Of a DNA stretch of 64,000 nucleotides, positions 52,871-62,900 are shown one piece after another. Position numbers and translations under genes: made by a program. Where the stretch lies: NCBI RefSeq assembly GCF_006575665.1, contig NZ_CP041253.1, forward strand, positions 1,803,501-1,867,500, written 5' to 3'. Under the pieces are notes generated by a model, which was not told the DNA's origin, did no database searches, and worked only from the letters and a program-made list of their open reading frames with translations. How positions within the stretch are numbered: position 1 is the first letter of the stretch; every line of letters starts with the position of its first letter. The DNA is from Echinicola soli (GTDB lineage Bacteria > Bacteroidota > Bacteroidia > Cytophagales > Cyclobacteriaceae).

Positions 52871-53134
52871 ATATAATTAGAACTTGCTATACCAAGCAAG
52901 TGCCGTTAAATATTTTATGTGTACGGTAGGGGATTTTTGTCGGTGTTTCAGCATTTGTTGGTTTGAAACATTATCTTTTCGTTGTTTAAACCCTTTTTTT
53001 AAAGAAATATAATTTGGGAAGTATTCTATAGAAATTTAGTGATTTTATTGTAAAGAAGAAAGGAAACTGATTTTTTAGAAACCGTTTGCTGTAAATATAA
53101 GCTGATAAATTAAGGGATTTATAATACTATTTTG

Positions 53135-53150
53135 TACAATCGATTGCGCA
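53135..53150. promoter_or_regulatory. Operator-like site B (TACAATCGATTGCGCA)
   Basis: Exact inverted copy of site A, 280 bp away centre-to-centre and 170 bp upstream of the helicase start. The two sites could allow DNA looping by a GntR/LacI-type dimer or tetramer. Confidence 0.6.
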
Positions 53151-53319
53151 TTTTATCCCTTACTTTACCCAGTGATGGAATCCCCACATTAAAATTTTTG
53201 TAGTGAAAAGTTAATTGTAATTTAGTGCGCTTTAAATTGTGCTCATTATTAGTGACCAATATTTTGATTTTGGCGATCAACTACTTTTTACCAATGCTTT
53301 ATGGCAAATGTAAATACGA

Positions 53320-56055
53320 ATGAACCTATCAGACTTTGAAATAAGAAGTAGCTTTCCAAAAGGAATAACTTTTAAATATCCATGGCGTGCTTACCAGCAG
53401 CGAGTTTTGGATGAGCTGGAGACCCACCTTGCCGATGATCACCTGCATATCATTGCCCCGCCGGGCTCAGGGAAAACAGTACTGGGATTGGAGGTGGCAC
53501 TGCGTATCAATAAACCTACCTTGATTTTGGCGCCGACCATTGCTATCAGAGACCAGTGGATCCAGCGGTTTTGTGAACTTTTTCTCCAGGTAAAGACTGC
53601 ACCGGAGTGGATTTCCGCTGATATCAAGGAACCTTCCTTCCTCACTGTGGCTACTTATCAGGCTTTGCACGCAGTATGTCGCCATGAAGAGCCGTTCGGA
53701 CAACTTGATAACGGCAAGCGCTTAACCGCAACTGGTGAGGAGGTCGATGAGATCACTTCCTTTATCAGTAAACTGCAAAAACAACAGCTAGGGACCATCA
53801 TGGTAGATGAAGCCCATCACTTAAAAAATGCCTGGTGGGAATCGATCGATTGCATAAAACAGCACCTCGACCCGACCATTGTGGGATTGACTGCCACTCC
53901 TCCTTATGATGTATCACCGGGAGAATGGCAACGTTATATTTCCTTAAACGGTCCAGTGGATGCAGAAATCACCGTACCGGAGTTGATTGCCGAAAACACC
54001 CTGTGCGCGCATCAGGATTTTGTATATTACTCTCTCCCCTCTCCACTGGAAAGCCAGAAGATCTTTGCCTACAGAAAACAGGTCAAGGCCTTGTATCAAG
54101 AGCTAAAAGGAGAGGAGATGCTGGTTAATGCCCTCCGTAACCATGCTGTGTTTCAGGCTCCAGAAGACAATCTGGAATGGATTTATAGCAATCTACCTCA
54201 CTACTCTGCCCTTTTGGTCTTTCTCCATGCAGCAGGAGAGGAAATCCCCGAAATCCACCGGGAGGTGATCGGTGTAAAAGACTTGGTCTTACCTGCGCTG
54301 GATTTTAATTGGATGGCACTACTGTTGGATTTTTACTTGTTTAAAGGTATCGAGGATTTCCCCTTGCAGGAATCTTACAGAGAGGAATTGGCCCACCGAC
54401 TAAGGAGGGCAGGTGTGCTTGAGAAGAAAACAATCAGCTTCTGGCACAGCGACAAGATCAATCGCTATCTGAGCAGAAGCTTAAGTAAACTCACCAGTAT
54501 ACAGCAGATCGTGGAGTTTGAGCAGCAGCAGCTAGGAGATGGACTCAGAATGGTGATCCTTACGGATTATATCCGAAAGGAATTTCTTCCCAATCGGCCT
54601 ATCAATGACCTGGAACTCAATAGAATTGGAGTAATGCCCATATTCGAAATACTCAGAAGGAAGGCGCAAATTCCCGCCAAGATGGCAGTTTTGACAGGGT
54701 CACTGGTGATTATTCCTCGAGCAGCATTAGAGCCACTTCAGCGATTGGCTGCTGTTGATGGAGAAGACAATATTTACTTTTCAGCGTTGCCGTATGACTC
54801 GGGGTTTTTGGAAGTAACGGTCAGTACTGGCATACGGCACCGGCTTGTCCACTGGATGACCGAGTTGTTTCAGCAGGGACATGTATCACTCCTTGTCGGT
54901 ACAAAAGCTTTGCTGGGAGAAGGCTGGGACGCACCTGCGATCAATTCCCTGATCATGGCGAGTTTTGTCGGCTCTTTTGTACTTTCCAATCAAATGCGAG
55001 GAAGAGCAATTAGAAAAGGAAAACAAGAACCAGAGAAGACCAGTAATATCTGGCATTTGGCCTGCCTGGATCCTTCTGATGAAGCAGGAGGAGCTGATAT
55101 GTACGTGCTAAGAAGGCGGTTCAAAACCTTCGTGGGAGTCTCTTCAGAAGCACCGGTTACTATTCAAAATGGCCTGGACAGACTGGGTATGCCAGCCGAA
55201 ATCAACAGCTTGGAGCAGGCCATGGAAATGAATGCGTTTGTAATGGGTCAAGCCAAAGATAGGAACCTGTTATCGGAAAAGTGGTTGGATGCCATAAAGA
55301 ATGGACATGTGCTCGTGGAGGACATAAAAATCCCCTTTCCAAAGAACCAAACCTACAAACAGACCAAATCCCTATATTATAACCGGACTATAAAGGCGTT
55401 TGCAGGGTTGTTCTTGTCTGCTCTGGGAAGTTTTGGGATTCAGGCCATTTTTGGAATGACGAAGGTGTCCAGATACATTTTTACTATAGTGGATTTAAAG
55501 GATTGCCTTTTGGGGCTCGGGGTAGTGGCTATGATTATTTTTGGTCGTTTCAGCTATAAAATGGGGCGTATGTACGTAAAGTATCGTGACATTGGTAAGG
55601 ATGTGCACAAAATCGCTGAGGCTCTGCTTATTGCTTTGCTCAAAGCAAAATTCATTCGCTCGGACAAGGACTCTCTTCGTGTCATTTCTGATGTAGATGC
55701 AGCGGGAACCATTTACTGCCATCTGGAAGGAGGAAGTACATTCGAAAAGTCTCTGTTTATAAAATCCCTACAGGAAATTATAGAACAAATCGATAATCCG
55801 AGGTACTTGATCATAAGAAAAAGCTTCTTCTTAAAGTTGCTTGCCCAGCGCGACTACCATGCTGTACCTGAGGCCTTGGGAAGAAATAAGCAATTTGCTC
55901 AAATTTTTGAAGCAGAGTGGAGAAGATCTGTCGGTGATTGTGAACTAGTATATACAAGGTCGCTGGATGGCCGTAAAAGCCTCTTAAGAGCCAGGATGAG
56001 CTCGTTGGCATCGGAGTTTGAGCAAAAACCAGAACGGATAATGATATGGAAGTGA
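53320..56055 (+). CDS. SF2 helicase with two C-terminal membrane helices
   Basis: 911 residues. SF2 helicase core: motif I APPGSGKT (about 46-53), Ia LILAPTIAIRDQW, II VDEAHH (about 162-167), III GLTATPP (about 188), then a long helical insert (about 260-480), V TKALLGEGWDAPAIN (about 527) and VI QMRGRAIRKGK (about 558-568). After the core, two hydrophobic helices (about 692-712 and 730-748, for example LGVVAMIIFG) are followed by a 160-residue mixed domain. A helicase joined to a membrane hairpin is unusual. It is divergent from a sugar-type GntR regulator. It matches no defence system I can name; I do not assign a function. Confidence 0.8.
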   Translation: MNLSDFEIRSSFPKGITFKYPWRAYQQRVLDELETHLADDHLHIIAPPGSGKTVLGLEVALRINKPTLILAPTIAIRDQWIQRFCELFLQVKTAPEWISADIKEPSFLTVATYQALHAVCRHEEPFGQLDNGKRLTATGEEVDEITSFISKLQKQQLGTIMVDEAHHLKNAWWESIDCIKQHLDPTIVGLTATPPYDVSPGEWQRYISLNGPVDAEITVPELIAENTLCAHQDFVYYSLPSPLESQKIFAYRKQVKALYQELKGEEMLVNALRNHAVFQAPEDNLEWIYSNLPHYSALLVFLHAAGEEIPEIHREVIGVKDLVLPALDFNWMALLLDFYLFKGIEDFPLQESYREELAHRLRRAGVLEKKTISFWHSDKINRYLSRSLSKLTSIQQIVEFEQQQLGDGLRMVILTDYIRKEFLPNRPINDLELNRIGVMPIFEILRRKAQIPAKMAVLTGSLVIIPRAALEPLQRLAAVDGEDNIYFSALPYDSGFLEVTVSTGIRHRLVHWMTELFQQGHVSLLVGTKALLGEGWDAPAINSLIMASFVGSFVLSNQMRGRAIRKGKQEPEKTSNIWHLACLDPSDEAGGADMYVLRRRFKTFVGVSSEAPVTIQNGLDRLGMPAEINSLEQAMEMNAFVMGQAKDRNLLSEKWLDAIKNGHVLVEDIKIPFPKNQTYKQTKSLYYNRTIKAFAGLFLSALGSFGIQAIFGMTKVSRYIFTIVDLKDCLLGLGVVAMIIFGRFSYKMGRMYVKYRDIGKDVHKIAEALLIALLKAKFIRSDKDSLRVISDVDAAGTIYCHLEGGSTFEKSLFIKSLQEIIEQIDNPRYLIIRKSFFLKLLAQRDYHAVPEALGRNKQFAQIFEAEWRRSVGDCELVYTRSLDGRKSLLRARMSSLASEFEQKPERIMIWK

Positions 56056-56076
56056 TTGTAAAACAGTGTTATCCAA

Positions 56077-56113
56077 GTAATCATGCCATGACCTTGAGCC
56101 ATGGCATGATTAC
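56077..56113. terminator. Perfect 14-bp inverted repeat between convergent genes
   Basis: GTAATCATGCCATG (56077-56090) and CATGGCATGATTAC (56100-56113), 9-nt loop, with a further outer pair GATTGTAA / TTACAATC. There is no strong U-tract, but position between the helicase stop (56055) and the GH106 stop (56163) suits a termination or mRNA-end structure. Confidence 0.6.
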
Positions 56114-56162
56114 AATCAATGGCAGAAGATCCCCCATCGACCGATAGAAAGGGAGCTATTAC

Positions 56163-58952
56163 TCAAAACACCTCCAGCTCCACTGGCCCTTCCAGTCCGG
56201 ACGGCATCACTTCCCATGTGGACGCGTCAAAAGGCTTGTAGTTGATGTTTACAAAATTGATTTCATGGTAATTTCTCCATTCTAAGCCTTTTTGGTCCAT
56301 GTAGCGGATCCTATTGGCCATCAGGTTGGCTATTTGGATTTTTATTTCATTTTTTCCGTCCTTCAGGAATTTTCCTATGCGAAGTTGATAAGGGATACTC
56401 CAGGCATAGCCAGCTTCTTGACCGTTGATCCAGATCTTGGCACTTTCATGGACCTTTCCGAGTTTCAGTAGGTAGTGTTTGCCTTCAGCTTTTTGTAGGT
56501 CAAATGTGGTGCTGTAAGTGGCCTGTCCTGAAAACTGATCGGCTTTGTCGTCGCCTTTGGCCGTCCAAGGTTGGATGGTTTCGAAGGTCTGGTCTTGAGG
56601 AAGTTCCGGTCCACCAGCGTTAAAATGAAGCTTCCATGGCCCTTTGACAGGAATGGTTTTGGCTGCTTTGGTACGGTAAACCCAGGGGGCAGCAGCAGTA
56701 GCTTCCGCTGCTGAAGCTTGAAGAAGCAGGCTTTCTCCGGACTCCAAGTGTACTTTGACGACGGTTTTGCCCTCCTGGCGATGGCTTTTTGCCAATCCGC
56801 TTTCTCCCGTGAGCGGGTTCATCAGGAATATAGAAGAAGCCCTAACGTTCAGTGTGATTTCTTTATTGATGGTGTTGGCCGTGTGGTTGACCAGAAAGTA
56901 ATACTTGTCATTGCCAACGGCCCGGCGGATAAATTGGAGACCGCTGTCTGCGAGGGATTCTCTTTCGATGGATTCGCTTTCCAGCGCTTGTCTGACGTTT
57001 GCATTGAGGATTACCTTGCCCTTTCCAGTGGCGGCTTCCCCTTGATCATTAAACTGAAGCTGATTCCAAGCGTCGGCCAGCTGCTTTTCTCTTTTTTCCA
57101 CTTCAAAATGTCCCGGAACATGCTCGGGCACCGCTTCAAAGATCACCGTGGCACCTTCTTTGGCCAGCTGGATGGCCGCTTCCAAGGTTTGGACAGGGAA
57201 GTACTCCATTTTAGGGATCAGCAGTGCTTTGGCCGGAGAGGCTTCACCATGGGTAAGGATTTTCCCTTCTTGTACTTTGGCGTCACGGATGAGTTTATCG
57301 GATGCAAAGTCAAGCGCAAAGCCTTGTTTCATCAGCTCAGTAGTCTGTTCATAAAAAGCAGTTGGATGCAGCCAATCGTCGATATGGTGGACAGAAATCA
57401 TTTTGAAAATATTGCCTTCTTCAGCCCATACATCATAGACAGGCCAGTAAACGATCAGCTCATTGTCAGGCTTCCCTGCCTGCAGGACAGATTGGCACCT
57501 GGCGATATAATCATTGAAGCTTCTGAAATGTGGCCAGAGGCTGTTTTGCTGGGTAAGGTTCAGGGAGGCGTAAAATAACCAACCTGGAAAATCAATGTCT
57601 TTAGGGGAATAAGTGACACCATGATAAAAAACATGGTTGATGCCAGCGAGGAAAGCTTGGTCCACCTCGGGCTTCATCTGAGAGAAGGAAGACTTGAAGT
57701 GTTCGCCCAGCCAGGTGAAGGTCTCGCAGGAGATCAGTGGCTTTCCGGCCAGGTGGCCTGCCGAGGAAGCAAACTTCAGCATGATCGGGTCGGGATCCAC
57801 GTTTCGGATATCGGTACTGTCCCTTCTGAGCCCCGGTATCGGAAAATAGCTGGAACCAAAAGTCTCACATTCAGGGATGTCCACCGTTGCATACAGGTCT
57901 ATCAGGTTGCCGGGGGAGCCATGGGCTTGGTTTTTGGTTTTCTTGCCCTTGCTGTGAGCCCATGCTGTCCAGTTTGCGGTAAAGTGCTCCAGGAGCAGTT
58001 CGTGGAGCGTCTGACGATAATCTGATTTGATACGTGCCACCTCTTCGTTGTTTTCTTTTCCAAGAAGCTGTGGCAAATAGGTTTTTAAGTCATAACCCCT
58101 TCGTTGCTGAAATTCCTCAAGGAAGCTCTTGGTGAAATTGGCACCATACACTTCAAAGCTGTCATTGTAAAAGGCCCTTATTCCGGGAATGTCCTCTCCA
58201 AAGGCTTTTGCGAAAACATCCAGGTAACTGTTAACTGCTTCTGTCGAAAAGTGATCCAAGGTATAGCCTTGTCCTCCAGGAGCGGCTCTTTTTACCTTTT
58301 GGCCTGTTTTGCCATTGTAGATGGCCATGATTTTCCAGTTTCCTTCTGCCTGCCAGTTCAGCTGCCCTTGAGCGGAGACTTGGCTGGTGATTTCTTCTAC
58401 TTGTCCATTGTCGCCATAAGCCATGACAGCGATAAGCTCAGGACTGAGTTCAGGTCGTTTTTCATCCTCCCAAGTAAGGTCTTGTGAGAAAGTCCCTTGT
58501 CCACTATAGTCAAATTCCTTCGTGACCAATTTGGATGCAGCATGGCCGGGGTTGACAAATGGCCCTCCAAAAGGCCAGCCGGTTCCTTGGGTCAGGTCCA
58601 CTTGCATGTCAAGGCTGTCCGATACATTGATGGTATACTTGAGCATTTCAAGCCATTCGTCAGACAGAAATTCCAGGTAGCGGTCTTCATGACCTTTTGC
58701 CCCATAGATGGGGGCGATTTCTACTCCGCCCAGTCCTGCATCTGCGTATTCATGCATCAGGTAGTTGAGGTTTTCCTTATCCACGGCATTGCCCATCCAC
58801 CACCATCTTGTCCAGGGCTTGGACTGGTTGGTGATGGCTGGCCAGCTGTTCGGCGTTATGGTGGGTTTATTGGCGGCTTCTTCAGAAGGAGCCTGACATG
58901 AAATGGCCAGCATACAGGCCGCTGGTATTAGAAGTTTTAAAGTAAGTTTCAT
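56163..58952 (-). CDS. GH106 alpha-L-rhamnosidase, lipoprotein
   Basis: 929-residue glycoside hydrolase family 106 protein, removing terminal alpha-L-rhamnose from glycans such as pectic side chains. The N-terminus has a lipoprotein signal (LLIPAACMLAISCQ; lipid Cys19). GH106 stretches are KPWTRWWWMGNAVDKENL, GLGGVEIAPIYGAKG and TGWPFGGPFV in the first 150 residues. The C-terminal 130 residues are a carbohydrate-binding-like beta-sandwich ending YATTFDLQKAEGKHYLLKLG-type strands. Encoded downstream of the mutarotase and divergent from SusCD: together a small rhamnose polysaccharide-utilisation locus. Confidence 0.9.
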   Translation of the reverse strand: MKLTLKLLIPAACMLAISCQAPSEEAANKPTITPNSWPAITNQSKPWTRWWWMGNAVDKENLNYLMHEYADAGLGGVEIAPIYGAKGHEDRYLEFLSDEWLEMLKYTINVSDSLDMQVDLTQGTGWPFGGPFVNPGHAASKLVTKEFDYSGQGTFSQDLTWEDEKRPELSPELIAVMAYGDNGQVEEITSQVSAQGQLNWQAEGNWKIMAIYNGKTGQKVKRAAPGGQGYTLDHFSTEAVNSYLDVFAKAFGEDIPGIRAFYNDSFEVYGANFTKSFLEEFQQRRGYDLKTYLPQLLGKENNEEVARIKSDYRQTLHELLLEHFTANWTAWAHSKGKKTKNQAHGSPGNLIDLYATVDIPECETFGSSYFPIPGLRRDSTDIRNVDPDPIMLKFASSAGHLAGKPLISCETFTWLGEHFKSSFSQMKPEVDQAFLAGINHVFYHGVTYSPKDIDFPGWLFYASLNLTQQNSLWPHFRSFNDYIARCQSVLQAGKPDNELIVYWPVYDVWAEEGNIFKMISVHHIDDWLHPTAFYEQTTELMKQGFALDFASDKLIRDAKVQEGKILTHGEASPAKALLIPKMEYFPVQTLEAAIQLAKEGATVIFEAVPEHVPGHFEVEKREKQLADAWNQLQFNDQGEAATGKGKVILNANVRQALESESIERESLADSGLQFIRRAVGNDKYYFLVNHTANTINKEITLNVRASSIFLMNPLTGESGLAKSHRQEGKTVVKVHLESGESLLLQASAAEATAAAPWVYRTKAAKTIPVKGPWKLHFNAGGPELPQDQTFETIQPWTAKGDDKADQFSGQATYSTTFDLQKAEGKHYLLKLGKVHESAKIWINGQEAGYAWSIPYQLRIGKFLKDGKNEIKIQIANLMANRIRYMDQKGLEWRNYHEINFVNINYKPFDASTWEVMPSGLEGPVELEVF

Positions 58953-59053
58953 TGGTTATAATTGCTGATTGAAATATTGGGCATCCGTTCACCTTTTTCA
59001 GGTCGCAAAGGATTGAGAGCAAATGTTAACGATTCCTGCAGTACCATGAAGTG

Positions 59054-59368
59054 TTACAAGGTGAAAACCTCTTTTAGTGGAACACTTACCGGCGATTGGT
59101 CGGGATTGGTTTCCATAATGTCAGCCATGTATGCCCACCATTTTTGAACGATTTTGGTATTGCCCAAATCTTGGGAAGAACTGTTGCCGGCTACAGTTTG
59201 TACCGCAAAGAGGGTGGAGGTTTCCTGGTCCAGGTAAATGCTGTAATCCTGCACGCCACTGTCCTTTAGCAAGGTCACCAGTTCAGGCCATATTTCACGG
59301 TGCCGTTTTTCATATTCTGCCTCATATCCAGGCAGTAGTTTCATTTTAAAGGCAAGTTGTTTTGTCAT
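59054..59368 (-). CDS. rhaM: L-rhamnose mutarotase
   Basis: 104 residues. Interconverts alpha- and beta-L-rhamnose so the isomerase receives the right anomer. MKLLPGYEAEYEKRHREIWPEL (59270-59350 region; His in KRHREIWPEL is catalytic) and WWAYMADIMETNPDQSP are family signatures. Length is typical. Located 101 bp upstream of GH106 on the same strand, a usual pairing. Confidence 0.95.
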   Translation of the reverse strand: MTKQLAFKMKLLPGYEAEYEKRHREIWPELVTLLKDSGVQDYSIYLDQETSTLFAVQTVAGNSSSQDLGNTKIVQKWWAYMADIMETNPDQSPVSVPLKEVFTL

Positions 59369-59901
59369 TTTTTAAGCGGAATTAGTGTCCCAACTCCTAA
59401 GAAACATAATAATGCTGAAATAACTGTTATGATCTGACGGGTATAGGATACAGAGGAGAGATGTGACTGGTGGTGTTAAAACAAAAAAAGATCATGAGCA
59501 GTCCAAGGTTTTGCTGGACAGGATCAGTACCCTGGTAGGAAAATAGTTTCGATAGTTTGTTAGGTGTAGGATTTTAAGCTGGTTTGTTGGTTGGTTTTTA
59601 TTTTGTCAAATGATTTATATGGTGGTTTTTTAATTTTTTAATCGAAGGTGCAGAACAATCATTCAAACGTTTGAAAAGAAGGGTTTACGGGATACTACAG
59701 CACAAGCATCAAGGACTTTTCCATTACTTTAGAAGAACAGGGAGTGATTTTCATCGAAATAGTAGGTATTGTGTTTTTACCTGGCAAATCGGTGAGAAAG
59801 TGCTCTTAATGGTGAAAGGTGGCTTTTTTGATAAAAGCTGATGTAATGAAAAGATCGGTAAATGAACGTTTGCCGGTATAAAAAACCCTAAAAAATAACC
59901 G
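59369..59901. other. Divergent promoter region of rhaM-GH106 and susCD
   Basis: 533 bp, AT-rich, no gene. It contains the palindrome at 59662-59675. Both operons must start here. Confidence 0.6.
59662..59675. promoter_or_regulatory. LacI-type operator candidate TTCAAACGTTTGAA
   Basis: Perfect 14-bp palindrome, centre 233 bp upstream of SusC and 300 bp upstream of rhaM. The AACGTT core is characteristic of LacI-family operators. No LacI gene lies in the window, but the GntR paralogues have LacI-type sensor parts. Confidence 0.5.
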
Positions 59902-62900
59902 ATGAAAAGACAATTAACCCTTAAGAATCCATGGCAAAAGCGTGCACTTTTGTTCATGTCCATGGCCTACGGTGCTGTGGCGAATGCGGAGGAAATCCCC
60001 TTTCCTTCAGGTCATCTGGTCAATGATGATTTAGAAATCACTATTAACAATCTGGAAAAAGAAATTACAGGTACAGTAATCTCCAGTGAAGACAATCTGC
60101 CACTGCCTGGTGTGAGTATTCTGCTAAAAGGCACCGGGCGGGGCACCGTTACGGATATTGACGGCAGGTTTACCCTGGAAGTACCCGATGAGGGAGCTGT
60201 CTTGACGTTTAGCTCCATTGGATTTGAAACGCAGGAGATCACGGTTGGAAGCCAGACTACCCTGAATGTAACACTCCAGGTGGACATGCAGCAGCTGGGA
60301 GAAGTAGTGGTAGTTGGTTACGGTACTCAGAAAAAAGCAAATATTACTGGAGCCATTGCCCAGATGGAACCAGAGAATTTGACGGAGCGGCCCATTCAGC
60401 GGGTAGATCAGGCCTTGGTGGGTCAGATGGCTGGTGTAAGGGTGAAGCAGACGACAGGAGTGCCTGGCCAGGGATTTGATATTCAGATCCGAGGAGTGGG
60501 CTCCATTACGGCCAATAGCCAACCCTTGTATGTGATTGATGGGTTTCCACTGGAGGCAGCAGGAGGAAATCCCATGGATAATATCAGTCCTAATGATATC
60601 GAATCCATCCAAGTGCTAAAAGATGCTGCAGCAGCAGCGATCTACGGATCCCGTGCAGCGAACGGTGTGGTGATGATCAATACGAAAAGCGGTAAATCAG
60701 GCAAAGCACAGATCAGTTTAAACTCCTATGTAGGGGTTAACGAAACGGTTAAGAAGCTGGACGTGCTGGGGCCCACCGAGTGGATCGACCGGGCCACCGA
60801 GATGATCAATACGCAGTGGGAGCAGTCTGGCGAAGGCCGCAGCGCAGCGCAAAGCCTGGAAGAAAGGGAAGCCATCCTGGGTGGTTTTGATCGAAACTAT
60901 ATGTATGACGAGCGGTGGATGATGGAGGGCTACCCGGGGCTGATGCTGGTGGATTGGCAGGATCACCTTTTCCGTAAAGGGATAGTGCAGAACTACCAAC
61001 TCAATGCATCCGGAGGAAACGAGAGCGTAAAATACTTTATTTCTGGGGATTACCTTGATCAGGAAGGGATTGCAGTAGGCTTGGACTATAAGCGTTATTC
61101 TGCCCGTGCCAATGTGGAGGTGCAGGCGAGTAATAAACTCAAATTTGGCTTGAACCTGAATCCTTCTTATTCCGCCTTGAATGACCCGGGTGTGGAAGGA
61201 AAGGATGCCATTACACATACTACTGTGGGCATGGCACCGGTGGTGGAGGCTGATGCCGGCCTCAATACAGGTGTAGGAGATACTCCGCTTTACACCTGGG
61301 CAAGTTCACGCTTAAGCCCGATTGCCTATGCCAAGGGGAGATTAAACGAAACGACGATTTTCAGAAATTTGGCCACAGCCTATGGACAGTACGATTTTAT
61401 CGAGGGACTGGCCTTCAAGACCACGCTAAACGTGGACAATGTAGACCAGCAAAATAAAAACTACACGCCTGCACCGGTTACGCGAAACAAGCAGACAACG
61501 GGCGGTTTTAATGGCTACAGGAAATTAACTTTTGTCAATGAAAACACCTTGACCTTTGACAGGTCTTTTGACGAGGTACACAACCTGAATGCGGTCATCG
61601 GTATGTCGTACAATTTCAATAAGCGAAATACCTATACCATGGGAGGGAATTTTGATGTGGAAGGCATCACTACCCTCAATGCTGCAGTAATCAATGCGGG
61701 AAGTACGAATACCACCGAAACACAAAGCACTTTGCTTTCTTATTTTGGCCGTGTGCAGTACGATTACAAAGGGAAATACCTGATATCGGCTTCTGCCAGA
61801 AGGGACGGTTCTTCCCGTTTTGGCGATGAGACCAAGTGGGGCTTTTTCCCTTCCGTATCCTTGGGTTGGAGGCTTTCTGATGAAGAATTCATGAAAGACA
61901 TGTCCTTGATCAGCGACCTGAAAATAAGAGGTAGCTGGGGTCTTTCAGGCAACAATGGCATAGGGGATTATTCACATATCGCCACTTTGGATTTTGCCAA
62001 TTACTCTTATGGAGGAGCGCTGAACAATGGGTTGATTCCCGGTAACTTCCCCAATCCTGGACTGGGCTGGGAAGAGTCCGAAATGATGAACGTAGGATTG
62101 GACTTAGGTGTACTCCAAAACAGGATTTATGCTTCCTTCGATTACTATACCAGAAAGAACACCAACCTGTTATTGAACATTCCTGTGCCCTCTGCTACAG
62201 GATTTACCACGGCACTGACCAATATCGGAGAAGTGATGAACAAAGGCTGGGAACTGGAATTGACCTCAAGGAATATCACAGGGCAATTTGAGTGGACGAC
62301 CAATGTCAACCTCAGTCATAACAATAATGAGGTAAGACAGCTCGGACCAAACAACACCCCTATTTTGGGCGGAAGCTTTGATATCAACCACCGCATTACC
62401 ATGGTGGGGCAGCCGATGAATACGTTGTTCCTGGTGCAGAATATTGGCATCCTGACGCAAGAGGAGATTGATAATGGTGCGGCCTTATATGGCAACCAGG
62501 AAGAAGGGGATCCACAGTATCTGGATGCTAATAATGATGGGGTCATTGATCCTGATGATAGGATTTTGTCCGGTAATCCCAATCCGGATTATATCTGGGG
62601 CATTACCAATAATTTCCGGTACAAGGGCTTTGACCTGAACATCCTGGTTCAAGGCCAATGGGGAGGGTTGATTTATTCCACTTTTGGCCGTGCGATGGAC
62701 CGTCCAGGTATGGGCTATGTGGAAAATACCCTTGGAAGACACCGCAACAGATGGCGGTCTCCTGAAAACCCTGGTGATGGTGAGACCGGAAAAGCCGTGT
62801 CCAGCTTTGGCCGGATCAAAAATACCGACTGGCTGTATCCGTCTGATTACTGGAGAATCAGGAATATTACGCTGGGCTATGACCTGGGCAGGATCATTGC

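Larger units (their letters stand above)
52837..53319. other. Divergent regulatory region between GntR gene 2 and the helicase
   Basis: 483 bp, AT-rich, no gene. It contains sites A and B. The upstream part after 52905 has a run of A/T stretches and no other palindrome I can name. Promoters for both divergent genes must lie here. Confidence 0.6.

Noticed and set aside
53320..56055. Type III restriction (Res) subunit
   Set aside because: Motif order is similar, but no Mod partner gene and no PD-(D/E)xK motif were seen, and the membrane helices do not fit.
56718..57578. Long plus-strand open frame opposite GH106
   Set aside because: Antisense shadow of a clear glycoside hydrolase.
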